Assembly: GCA_944474755.1 (NCBI GenBank)
Contig: OX104124.1
Location: forward strand, 8,396,437 to 8,460,436
Reading direction: 5' to 3'
DNA length: 64,000 bases
DNA from: Limnoperna fortunei
Taxonomy: Eukaryota; Mollusca; Bivalvia; Mytilida; Modiolidae
Positions 13,601 through 27,418 of this stretch are shown here, piece by piece (position 1 is the first letter of the stretch; each line of letters begins with the position of its first letter). Made by a program: the position numbers and the translations under genes. The notes under the pieces are model-generated. The model was not told where the DNA came from. It saw only the letters and a list, made by a program, of their open reading frames with translations, and did no database searches.

Positions 13601-16600
13601 ACAAATAATATTTTTGAAATCATCACTTCAGTGGAAGAGCATAGAGTATTGCCAAGGATTATAACATTAACGTTGTAAAGTTTACGTAATCGTTTATGTA
13701 AATTCACAGTTTACAATCCAAAATTAGCGTTTGTGATATAATCATCTGTGAAAAATGCCTCTTTTTGACATGTGTAAAAAATTAAAATATGAAGCTATTA
13801 CATAAATTGTTTGCACAAGCATACTGGTGGTAGGAAATATAGAAGGTAAGACTATGAATTATAGATAAAAATAAAACTTCATCAATTATTTGTTTGTGTC
13901 TGAATTCAAACTGTCCGCAACACTTTATTAAGTATCATGTGTTAGGAGAAGAGGTATGCATTATGAAAATGTCCTTCTGGGAAATATGATTTACAGTATT
14001 CATTTAGCAGATATAAAATCTTCGTTGTTCATGCAACATATAACAGTTCGACCAAAGATGTATTGTGTTATCAATCTCCTGCACGATCTTGGACAAGTCA
14101 ACTTTGCTAAACTTTGATAAGACCATCCCAACTAAAGAAACATTCTGCATAACTATCAGCAGTATGTTATGTTTAAGTGTAGATAACACTGGGTAATGTT
14201 TTGTTTTATTAATATACTTATCGTTACTTTATTGGCCTGTACTTACTTCTTAAAAAACAATCAAATAATATGTTTGAAATCATCACATCAGTGGAAGAGT
14301 ACAGAGTATTGTGAAGGATAATAGAAGTAACGTTGTAAAGTTTATCCAATCGTATATGTCAGTTCAAAGTTTATATTACAATATTATTCGCTTGTGAAAT
14401 GATCATTAGTGAAAAATGTCTTGAAAAAGCATGCGTAAAAAATTATAAATAACATGTGATTACATAAATTATTTGTAGAAACAGTATGGTCGTAGAAAAT
14501 ATAGGAGGTAAGATAAATTATGGATAAAATTTAAACTTCATCAATTATTTGTTTATTTCTTTGCTTTGAAACTTTCAGCACCAATATTTTAAGTGACAGG
14601 TGTTAGGAGAATAGGTATGCATTGTGACAATGACATTACAACACATATGATTTACAGTTTTCATTTAGTGGATATAACATCTTTATTATTCATGCAATAT
14701 ATAACAGTAAAACCAAAGTGTATTGTGGTATCAATCTCCTGCACAGTCTTGACCAAAACAATGACAAATTTGCTAAACTTTGATAAGACCACCCATCTAA
14801 AGAAGCGTTCTGAATATAACTATCATCAGAATCATGTTTAAGTGAAGATATCATTGGGTAATGTTGTGTTGTTTTATTAATTTACTTATCGTTACTTTCC
14901 TGTCTTGTACTTACAGTCTGAAAAAGAAACAAATAGTATTCTTGAAATCATCACTTCAGTGGAAGAGCATAGAGTATTGCCAAGGATTAAAACATTAACG
15001 TTGTAAAGTTTACGTTATAGTATATGTAAATTCACAGTTTACAATACAATATTAAGTTTGTGAAATAATCATCTGTGAAAAATTCCTCTTTTTGACATGT
15101 GTAAAAAATTACAAATATGGAGCGATTACATAAATTATTTGCACAAGCTTACTGGTGGTAGGAATATATAGAGGGTAAGACTATGAATTATAGATCAAAA
15201 TAAAAATTCATCAATTATTTGTTTGTGTCTGAATTCAAACTGTCCGCAACACTTTATTAAGTAGCAGGTGTTGGTAGAAGATGTATGCATTGTGAAAATG
15301 TCCTTCTGGCATATATGATTTACAGTATTCATTTAACAGATATAAAATCTTCGTTTTTCATGCAACATATAACAGTGCCACCAAAGATGTATTGTGTTAT
15401 CAATCTCCTGCACGGTCTTGGGCAATGTCAACTTTGCTAACTTTGTTAAGACCATCCCAACTAAAGAAACATTCTGCATAACTATCAGCAGTATGTCATT
15501 TTTAAGTGTAGATAACACTGGGTAATGTTGTGTTATTTTATTAATATACTTATCGTTACTTTATTGGCTTGTACTTACTTCATGAGAAACAAACAAATAA
15601 TATGTTTGAAATCTTAACATCAGTGGAAGAGTACAGAGTTTTGTCAAGGATAATAGAAGTAACGTTGTAAATTTTATCCAATTGTATATGTCAGTTATGT
15701 TTATATTACAATATTATGCGCTTGTGAAATAATCATTAGAGAAAAATGTCTCAAAAAAACATGTGTAAAAAATTATAAATAACATGTGATTACATAAATT
15801 ATTTGTACAAACAGTATGGTCGTAGGAAATATAGAAGGTAAGATTATAAATTATAGATAAAATTTAAACTTCATCAATTATTTGTTATTTCTTACTTTGA
15901 AACTTTCAGCAACACTATATCAGGTGACAGGTGTTAGGAGAATAGGTATTCATTGTGAAGATGACATTACAATACATATGATTTGCAGTTTTCATTTAGT
16001 GCATATAACATCTTCATTATTCATGCAACATATAACAGTAAAACCAAAGATGTATTGTGGTATCAATCTCCTGCACGGTCTTGACCAAGACAATGCCAAA
16101 TTGCTAAACTTTGATAAGACCACCCATTTAAAGAAACGCGCTGAATAACTATCAGCAGAATGTCATGTTAAAGTAAAGATATCATTGGGTAATGTTCTGC
16201 TGTTTTATTAATATACTTATCGTTACTTTCTTGGCTAGTACTTACGAACTGAAAAAGAAACAAATAGTATTTTTCAAATCATCACTTCAGTGGAAGAGCA
16301 TAGAGTGTTGCCAAGGATTATAACATTAACGTTGTAAAGTTTACATAATCGTATATGTAAATTCACAGTTTACTATACAATATTAGCGTTTGTGAAATAA
16401 TCATCTGTGAAAAATGCCTCTTTTTGACATTTGTAAACAAATCTTAACATCAGTGGAAGAGTACAGAGTTTTGTGAAGAATAATAGAAGTAACGTTGTAA
16501 ATTTTATCCAATCGTATATGTCAGTTCAATTTATATTACAATATTATAGGCTTGTGAAATAATCATTAGAGAAAAATGTCTAAAAAAAGCATGTGTAAAC

Positions 16601-17700
16601 AATTATAAATAACATGTGAATACATGAATTATTTTTACAAACAGTATCGTCGTAGGAAATATAGAAGGTAAGATTATAAATTATTGATAAAATTTAAACT
16701 TCATCAATTATTGTTTATTTCTCACTTTGAAACTTTCAGCAACACTATAGTAAGTGACAGGTGTTAGGAGATTAGGTATGCATTGTGAAAATGACATTAC
16801 AACACATATCATTTAAAGTTTTCATTTAGTGGATATAACATCTTTATTATTCAAGCAACATATAACAGTAAAACCAAAGATGTATGGTGGTATCAATCTC
16901 CTGCACGGTCCTGTGGAATGACAAATTTGTTAAAACTTGATAAAACCACTTCATCTAAAGAAACGTTCTGAATAACTATCAGCAGAATGTCATGTTTAAG
17001 TGAAGATATCATCGGGTAATGTTGTGTTGTTTTATTAATATACTAACTTTATGTTCTTGTCTTGTTCTTACAGCCTGAAAAAGAAACAAATAATATTTTT
17101 GAAATCATCATATCAGTGGAAGAGTACAGAGTTTTGTCAAGGATAATAGAAGTAACGTTGTAAATTTTATCCAATCGTATATGTCAGTTCAAAATTTATA
17201 TTGCAATATTATTCGCTTGTGAAATAATTATTAGAGAAAAATGTCTCGAAAATGCATGCGTAAAAAATTATAAATAACATGTGATTACACAAATTATTTG
17301 TAGAAACAGTATGGTCGTAGGAAATATAGGAGGTAAGATAAATTATAGATAAAATTTAAACTTCATCAATTATTTGGTTATTTCTCACTTTGAAACTTTC
17401 AGCAACACTATATTAAGTGACAGGTGTTAGAAGAATAGGTATGCATTGTGAAAATTACATTACAACACATATGATTTACAGTTTTCATTTACATCAGTGG
17501 AAAAATACAGAGTTTTGTCAATGATAATAGAAGTAACGTTGTAAATTTTATCCAATCGTATATGTCAGTTCAGTTTATATTACAATATTATGCGCTTGTG
17601 AAATAATCATTAGAGACAAATGTCTCAAACAAAATGTGTAAAAAATTAAAAATAACATGTGAATACATAAATTATTGTACACTATATTACACTATATTAT
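10637..17700 (+). repeat. Satellite HOR unit 2 (7.06 kb, short form)
   Basis: This is the shortest HOR unit. From 11938 to its right end it matches unit 3 at a constant offset of 9718 bp: 11938 to 21656, 13264 to 22982, 14593 to 24311 and 17701 to 27419. Shared private changes include the one-base loss at 14719 (AAACCAAAGTGTATTG), also seen at 24437. Compared with unit 3 it lacks 2654 bp, which equals two dimers of 1327 bp, between its marker monomer and 11938. The simplest reading is gain or loss of two whole dimers by unequal exchange. Confidence 0.85.
17417..17700 (+). repeat. 284-bp shortened satellite monomer, copy 3
   Basis: Same deletion junction and same position before the marker monomer at 17701. 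Confidence 0.85.
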
Positions 17701-20700
17701 GTGACAGGTGTTAGAAGAATAGGTATACATTGTGACAATGACATTACAACACATATGATTTACAGTTTTCATTTAGTGGATATAACATCTTTATTATTCA
17801 TGCAACATATAACAGTAAAACCAAAGATATATTGTGGTATCAATCTCCTGCACGGTCTTGACCAAAACAATGACAAATTTGCTAAACTTTAATAAGACCA
17901 CCCATCTAAAGAAACGTTCTGAAGAACGATATCAGTGGGTAATGTTGTGTTGTTTTATTAATATACTTATCGTTACTTTCTTTGCTTGTACTTACAGGCT
18001 GAAAAAGAAACAAATTATATTTTTGAAATCATCACTTCAGTGGAAGAGCATAGAGTATTGCCAAGGATTATAACATTAACGTTGTAAAGTTTACGTAATC
18101 GTTTATGTAAATTCACAGTTTACAATCCAAAATTAGCGTTTGTGATATAATCATCTGTGAAAAATGCCTCTTTTTGACATGTGTAAAAAATTAAAATATG
18201 GAGCTATTACATAAATTGTTTGCACAAGCATACTGGTGGTAGGAAATATAGAAGGTAAGACTATGAATTATAGATAAAAATAAAACTTCATCAATTATTT
18301 GTTTGTGTCTGAATTCAAACTGTCCGCAACACTTTATTAAGTATCATGTGTTAGGAGAAGAGGTATGCATTGTGAAAATGTCCTTCTGGTATATATGATT
18401 TACAGTATTCATTTAGAAGATATAAAATCTTCGTTGTTCATGCAACATATAACAGTGCGACCAAAGATGTATTGTGTTATCAATCTCCTGCACGATCTTG
18501 GACAAGTCAACTTTGCTAAACTTTGATAAGACCATCCCAACTAAAGAAACATTCTGCATAACTATCAGCAGTATGTTATGTTTAAGTGTAGATAACACTG
18601 GGTAATGTTTTGTTTTATTAATATACTTATCGTTACTTTATTGGCCTGTACTTACTTCTTAAAAAACAATCAAATAATATGTTTGAAATCATCACATCAG
18701 TGGAAGAGTAGAGTTTTGTCAAGGATAATAGAAGTAACGTTGTAAAGTTTATCCAATCGTATATGTCAGTTCAAAGTTTATATTACAATATTATTCGCTT
18801 GTGAAATAATCATTAGAGAAAAATGTCTAGTAAAAGCATGCGTTAAAAATTATAAATAACATGTGATTACATAAATTATTTGTAGAAACAGTATGGTCGT
18901 AGAAAATATAGGAGGTAAGATAAATTATGGATAAAATTTCATCTTCATCAATTATTTGTTTATTTCTTACTTTGAAACTTTCAGCAACACTGTATTAGGT
19001 GACAGGTGTTAGGAGAATAGGTATGCATTGTGAAAATGACATTACAACACATATCATTTACAGTTTTCATTTAGTGGATATAAAATCTTTATTATTCATG
19101 CAATATATAACAGTAAAACCAAAGATGTATTGTGGTATCACTCTCCTGCACGGTCTTGACCAAGGCAATGACAAATTTGCTAAACTTTGATAAGACCACC
19201 CATCTAAAGAAGCGTTCTGAATAACTATCAGCAGAATGTCATGTATAAGTGAAGATATCATTGGGTATTGTTGTGTTGTTTTATTAATTTACTTATCGTT
19301 ACTTTCCTGGCTTGTACTTACAGGCTGAAAAAGAAACAAATTGTATTCTTGAAATCATCACTTCAGTGGAAGAGCATAGAGTATTGCCAAGGATTATAAC
19401 ATTAACGTTGTAAAGTTTACGTAATCGTATATGGAAATTAAAAGTTTACAATCCAATAAAAGCTTTTGTGAAATAATCATCTGTGAAAAATGCCTCTTTA
19501 TGACATGTGTAAACAATTTAAAATATGGAGCGATTACATAAATTATTTGCACAATCTAAATGGTGGTAGGAAATATAGAAGGTAACAATATGAATTATAA
19601 ATAAAAATAAAACTTCATCAATTATTTGCTTGTGTCTGAATTCAAACTGTTCGCAACACTTTATTAAGTAGCAGGTGTTGGGAGAAGAGGTATAGATTGT
19701 GAAAATGTCCTTCTGGCATATATGATTTACAGTATTCATTTACCAGATATAAAATCTTCGTTATTCATGCAACATATAACAGTGCAACCAAACATGTATT
19801 GTGTTATCAATCTCCTGCACGATCTTGGACAATGTCAACTTTGCTAAACTTTAATAAGACCATCCCAACTAAAGAAACATTCTGCATAACTATCAGAAGT
19901 ATGTCAAGTTTAAGTGTAGATAACACTGGGTAATGTTTTGTTTTATTAATATACTTATCGTTACTTTATTGGCCTGTACTTACTTCTTAAATAACAATCA
20001 AATAATATGTTTGAAATCATCACATCAGTGGAAGAGTACAGAGTTTTGTGAAGGATAATAGAAGTAACGTTGTAAAGTTTATCCAATCGTATATGTCAGT
20101 TCAATGTTTATATTACAATATAATTCGCTTGTGAAATGATCATTAGAGAAAAATGTCTCGTAAAAGCATGCGTAAAAAATTATAAATAACATGTGATTAC
20201 ATAAATTATTTGTAGAAACAGTATGGTCGTAGAAAATATAGGAGGTAAGATAAATTATGGATAAAATTTAAACTTCATCAATTATTTGTTTATTTCTTTG
20301 CTTTGAAACTTTCAGCACCAATATTTTAAGTGACAGGTGTTAGGAGAATAGGTATGCATTGTGACAATGACATTACAACACATATGATTTACAGTTTTCA
20401 TTTAGTGGATATAACATCTTTATTATTCATGAAATATATAACAGTAAAACCAAAGATGTATTGTGGTATCAATCTCCTGCACAGTCTTGACCAAAACAAT
20501 GACAAATTTGCTAAACTTTGATAAGACCACCCATCTAAAGAAGCGTTCTGAATATAACTAGCATCAGAATCATGTTTAAGTGAAGATATCATTGGGTAAT
20601 GTTGTGTTGTTTTATTAATTTACTTATCGTTACTTTCCTGGCTTGTACTTACAGGCTGTAAAAGAAACAAATAGTATTCTTGAAATCATCACTTCAGTGG

Positions 20701-23700
20701 AAGAGCATAGAGTATTGCCAAGGATTATAACATTAACGTTGTAAAGTTTACGTAATAGTATATGTAAATTCACAGTTTACAATAGAATATTAAGTTTGTG
20801 AAATAATCATCTGTGAAAAATTCGTCTTTTTGACATGTGTAAAAAATTAAAAATATGGAGCGATTACATAAATTATTTGCACAAGCTTACTGGTGGTAGG
20901 AAATATAGAGGGTAAGACTATGAATTATAGATCAAAATAAAAATTCATCAATTATTTGTTTGTGTCTGAAGTCAAACTGTCCGCAACACTTTATTAAGTA
21001 GCAGGTGTTGGGAGAAGATGTATGCATTCTGAAAATGTCCTTCTGGCATATATGATTTACAGTATTCATTTAGCAGATATAAAATCTTCGTTTTTCATGC
21101 AACATATAACAGTGCCACCAAAGATGTATTGTGTTAACAATCTCCTGCACGATCTTGGACAAGTCAACTTTGCTAAACTTTTATCAGACCATCCCAACTA
21201 AAGAAACATTCTGCATAACTATCAGCAGTATGTTATGTTTAAGTGTAGATAGCACTGGGTAATGTTTTGTTTTATTAATATACTTATCGTTACTTTATTG
21301 GCCTGTACTTACTTCTTAAAAAACAATCAAATAATATGTTTGAAATCATCACATCAGTGGAAGAGTAGAGTTTTGTCAAGGATAATAGAAGTAACGTTGT
21401 AAAGTTTATCCAATCGTATATGTCAGTTCAATGTTTATATTACAATATTATTCGCTTTTGAAATGATCATTAGTGACTAATGTCTCGTAAAAGCATGCGT
21501 AAAAAATTATAAATAACATGTGATTACATAAATTATTTGTAGAAACAGTATGGTCGTAGAAAATACAGGGGGTAAGATAAATTATGGATAAAATTTAAAC
21601 TTCATCAATTATTTGTTTATTTCTTGCTTTGAAACTTTCAGCAACAATATTTTAAGTGACAGCTGTTAGGATAATAGGTATGCATTGTGACAATGACATT
21701 ACAACACATATGATTTACAGTTTTCATTTAGTGGATATAACATCTTTATTATTCATGCAATATATAACAGTAAAACCAAAGATGTATTGTGGTATCACTT
21801 TCCTGCACAGTCTTGACCAAAACAATGACAAATTTGCTAAACTTTGATAAGACCACCCATCTAAAGAAGCGCTCTGAATATAACTATCATCAGAATCATG
21901 TTTAAGTGAAGATATCATTGGGTAATGTTGTGTTGTTTTATTAATTTACTTATCGTTACTTTCCTGGCTTGTACTTACAGGCTGAAAAAGAAACAAATAG
22001 TATTCTTGAAATCATCACTTCAGTGGAAGAGCATAGAGTATTGCCAAGGATTATAACATTAACGTTGTAAAGTTTACGTAATAGTATATGTAAATTCACA
22101 GTTTACAATACAATATTAAGTTTGTGAAATAATCATCTGTGAAAAATTCGTCTTTTTGACATGTGTAAAAAATTAAAAATATGGAACGATTACATAAATT
22201 ATTTGCACAAGCTTACTGGTGGTAGGAAATATAGAGGGTAAGACTATGAATTATAGATCAAAATAAAAATTCATCAATTATTTGTTTGTGTCTGAATTCA
22301 AACTGTCCGCAACACTTTATTAAGTAGCAGGTGTTGGGAGAAGATGTATGCATTGTGAAAATGTCCTTCTGGCATATATGATTTACAGTATTCATTTAGC
22401 AGATATAAAATCTTCTTTTTTCATGCAACATATAACAGTGCCACCAAAGATGTATTGTGTTATCAATCTCCTGCACGATCTTGGACAAGTCAACTTTGCT
22501 AAACTTTGATAAGACCATCCCAACTAAAGAAACATTCTGCATAACTATCAGCAGTATGTTATGTTTAAGTGTAGATAGCACTGGGTAATGTTTTGTTTTA
22601 TTAATATACTTATCGTTACTTTATTGGCCTGTACTTACTTCATGAAAAACAATCAAATAATATGTTTGAAATCATCACATCAGTGGAAGAGTAGAGTTTT
22701 GTCAAGGATAATAGAAGTAACGTTGTAAAGTTTATCCAATCGTATATGTCAGTTCAATGTTTATGTTACAATATTATTCGCTTTTGAAATGATCATTAGT
22801 GAAAAATGTCTCGTAAAAGCATGCGTAAAAAATTATAAATAACATGTGATTACATAAATTATTTGTAGAAACAGTATGGTCGTAGAAAATATAGGGGGTA
22901 AGATAAATTATGGATAAAATTTAAACTTCATCAATTATTTGTTTATTTCTTGCTTTGAAACTTTCAGCAACAATATATTAAGTGACAGGTGTTAGGAGAA
23001 TAGGTATGCATTGTGACAATGACATTACAACACATATGATTTACAGTTTTCATTTAGTGGATATAACATCTTTATTATTCATGCAATATATAACAGTAAA
23101 ACCAAAGATGTATTGTGGTATCAATCTCCTGCACAGTCTTGACCAAAACAATGACAAATTTGCTAAACTTTGATAAGACCACCCATCTAAAGAAGCGTTC
23201 TGAATATAACTATCATCTGAATCATGTTTAAGTGAAGATATCATTGGGTAATGTTGTGTTGTCTTATTAATTTACTTATCGTTACTTTCCTGGCTAGTAC
23301 TTACAGGCTGAAAAAGAAACAAATAATATTTTTGAAATCATCACTTCAGTGGAAGAGCATAGAGTATTGCCAAGGATTATAACATTAACGTTGTAAAGTT
23401 TACGTAATCGTTTATGTAAATTCACAGTTTACAATCCAAAATTAGCGTTTGTGATATAATCATCTGTGAAAAATGCCTCTTTTTGACATGTGTAAAAAAT
23501 TAAAATATGAAGCTATTACATAAATTGTTTGCACAAGCATACTGGTGGTAGGAAATATAGAAGGTAAGACTATGAATTATAGATAAAAATAAAACTTCAT
23601 CAATTATTTGTTTGTGTCTGAATTCAAACTGTCCGCAACACTTTATTAAGTATCATGTGTTAGGAGAAGAGGTATGCATTATGAAAATGTCCTTCTGGGA

Positions 23701-26700
23701 AATATGATTTACAGTATTCATTTAGCAGATATAAAATCTTCGTTGTTCATGCAACATATAACAGTTCGACCAAAGATGTATTGTGTTATCAATCTCCTGC
23801 ACGATCTTGGACAAGTCAACTTTGCTAAACTTTGATAAGACCATCCCAACTAAAGAAACATTCTGCATAACTATCAGCAGTATGTTATGTTTAAGTGTAG
23901 ATAACACTGGGTAATGTTTTGTTTTATTAATATACTTATCGTTACTTTATTGGCCTGTACTTACTTCTTAAAAAACAATCAAATAATATGTTTGAAATCA
24001 TCACATCAGTGGAAGAGTACAGAGTATTGTGAAGGATAATAGAAGTAACGTTGTAAAGTTTATCCAATCGTATATGTCAGTTCAAAGTTTATATTACAAT
24101 ATTATTCGCTTGTGAAATGATCATTAGTGAAAAATGTCTTGAAAAAGCATGCGTAAAAAATTATAAATAACATGTGATTACATAAATTATTTGTAGAAAC
24201 AGTATGGTCGTAGAAAATATAGGAGGTAAGATAAATTATGGATAAAATTTAAACTTCATCAATTATTTGTTTATTTCTTTGCTTTGAAACTTTCAGCACC
24301 AATATTTTAAGTGACAGGTGTTAGGAGAATAGGTATGCATTGTGACAATGACATTACAACACATATGATTTACAGTTTTCATTTAGTGGATATAACATCT
24401 TTATTATTCATGCAATATATAACAGTAAAACCAAAGTGTATTGTGGTATCAATCTCCTGCACAGTCTTGACCAAAACAATGACAAATTTGCTAAACTTTG
24501 ATAAGACCACCCATCTAAAGAAGCGTTCTGAATATAACTATCATCAGAATCATGTTTAAGTGAAGATATCATTGGGTAATGTTGTGTTGTTTTATTAATT
24601 TACTTATCGTTACTTTCCTGTCTTGTACTTACAGGCTGAAAAAGAAACAAATAGTATTCTTGAAATCATCACTTCAGTGGAAGAGCATAGAGTATTGCCA
24701 AGGATTATAACATTAACGTTGTAAAGTTTACGTAATAGTATATGTAAATTCACAGTTTACAATACAATATTAAGTTTGTGAAATAATCATCTGTGAAAAA
24801 TTCGTCTTTTTGACATGTGTAAAAAATTACAAATATGGAGCGATTACATAAATTATTTGCACAAGCTTACTGGTGGTAGGAAATATAGAGGGTAAGACTA
24901 TGAATTTTAGATCAAAATAAAAATTCATCAATTATTTGTTTGTGTCTGAATTCAAACTGTCCGCAACACTTTATTAAGTAGCAGGTGTTGGTAGAAGATG
25001 TATGCATTGTGAAAATGTCCTTCTGGCATATATGATTTACAGTATTCATTTAACAGATATAAAATCTTCGTTTTTCATGCAACATATAACAGTGCCACCA
25101 AAGATGTATTGTGTTATCAATCTCCTGCACGGTCTTGGGCAATGTCAACTTTGCTAACTTTGTTAAGACCATCCTAACTAAAGAAACATTCTGCATAACT
25201 ATCAGCAGTATGTCATTTTTAAGTGTAGATAACACTGGGTAATGTTGTGTTATTTTATTAATATACTTATCGTTACTTTATTGGCTTGTACTTACTTCAT
25301 GAGAAACAAACAAATAATATGTTTGAAATCTTAACATCAGTGGAAGAGTACAGAGTTTTGTCAAGGATAATAGAAGTAACGTTGTAAATTTTATCCAATT
25401 GTATATGTCAGTTATGTTTATATTACAATATTATGCGCTTGTGAAATAATCATTAGAGAAAAATGTCTCAAAAAAACATGTGTAAAAAATTATAAATAAC
25501 ATGTGATTACATAAATTATTTGTACAAACAGTATGGTCGTAGGAAATATAGAAGGTAAGATTATAAATTATAGAGAAAATTTAAACTTCATCAATTATTT
25601 GTTTATTTCTTACTTTGAAACTTTCAGCAACACTATATCAAGTGACAGGTGTTAGGAGAATAGGTATTCATTGTGAAGATGACATTACAATACATATGAT
25701 TTGCAGTTTTCATTTAGTGCATATAACATCTTCATTATTCATGCAACATATAACAGTAAAACCAAAGATGTATTGTGGTATCAATCTCCTGCACGGTCTT
25801 GACCAAGACAATGCCAAATTGCTAAACTTTGATAAGACCACCCATTTAAAGAAACGCGCTGAATAACTATCAGCAGAATGTCATGTTAAAGTAAAGATAT
25901 CATTGGGTAATGTTCTGCTGTTTTATTAATATACTTATCGTTACTTTCTTGGCTAGTACTTACGAACTGAAAAAGAAACAAATAGTATTTTTCAAATCAT
26001 CACTTCAGTGGAAGAGCATAGAGTGTTGCCAAGGATTATAACATTAACGTTGTAAAGTTTACATAATCGTATATGTAAATTCACAGTTTACTATACAATA
26101 TTAGCGTTTGTGAAATAATCATCTGTGAAAAATGCCTCTTTTTGACATTTGTAAACAAATCTTAACATCAGTGGAAGAGTACAGAGTTTTGTGAAGAATA
26201 ATAGAAGTAACGTTGTAAATTTTATCCAATCGTATATGTCAGTTCAATTTATATTACAATATTATAGGCTTGTGAAATAATCATTAGAGAAAAATGTCTA
26301 AAAAAAGCATGTGTAAACAATTATAAATAACATGTGAATACATGAATTATTTTTACAAACAGTATCGTCGTAGGAAATATAGAAGGTAAGATTATAAATT
26401 ATTGATAAAATTTAAACTTCATCAATTATTGTTTATTTCTCACTTTGAAACTTTCAGCAACACTATAGTAAGTGACAGGTGTTAGGAGATTAGGTATGCA
26501 TTGTGAAAATGACATTACAACACATATCATTTACAGTTTTCATTTAGTGGATATAACATCTTTATTATTCAAGCAACATATAACAGTAAAACCAAAGATG
26601 TATGGTGGTATCAATCTCCTGCACGGTCCTGTGGAATGACAAATTTGTTAAAACTTGATAAAACCACTTCATCTAAAGAAACGTTCTGAATAACTATCAG

Positions 26701-27418
26701 CAGAATGTCATGTTTAAGTGAAGATATCATCGGGTAATGTTGTGTTGTTTTATTAATATACTAACTTTATGTTCTTGTCTTGTTCTTACAGCCTGAAAAA
26801 GAAACAAATAATATTTTTGAAATCATCATATCAGTGGAAGAGTACAGAGTTTTGTCAAGGATAATAGAAGTAACGTTGTAAATTTTATCCAATCGTATAT
26901 GTCAGTTCAAAATTTATATTGCAATATTATTCGCTTGTGAAATAATTATTAGAGAAAAATGTCTCGAAAATGCATGCGTAAAAAATTATAAATAACATGT
27001 GATTACACAAATTATTTGTAGAAACAGTATGGTCGTAGGAAATATAGGAGGTAAGATAAATTATAGATAAAATTTAAACTTCATCAATTATTTGGTTATT
27101 TCTCACTTTGAAACTTTCAGCAACACTATATTAAGTGCCAGGTGTTAGAAGAATAGGTATGCATTGTGAAAATTACATTACAACACATATGATTTACAGT
27201 TTTCATTTACATCAGTGGAAAAATACAGAGTTTTGTCAATGATAATAGAAGTAACGTTGTAAATTTTATCCAATCGTATATGTCAGTTCAGTTTATATTA
27301 CAATATTATGCGCTTGTGAAATAATCATTAGAGACAAATGTCTCAAAAAAAATGTGTAAAAAATTAAAAATAACATGTGAATACATAAATTATTGTACAC
27401 TATATTACACTATATTAT
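17701..27418 (+). repeat. Satellite HOR unit 3 (9.72 kb)
   Basis: A complete HOR unit between marker monomers at 17701 and 27419. A-type landmarks fall at 17701, 18999, 20330, 21656, 22982, 24311 and about 25643. The first four dimers correspond to unit 4 at an offset of 9717-9718 bp (18999 to 28717, 20330 to 30047, 21656 to 31374) and read almost identically by eye. Its right half matches unit 2 instead. That pattern fits recent unit-scale duplication followed by exchange. Confidence 0.88.
27135..27418 (+). repeat. 284-bp shortened satellite monomer, copy 4
   Basis: Same deletion junction, before the marker monomer at 27419. Its landmark carries a private change (GTGCCAGG). Confidence 0.85.
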
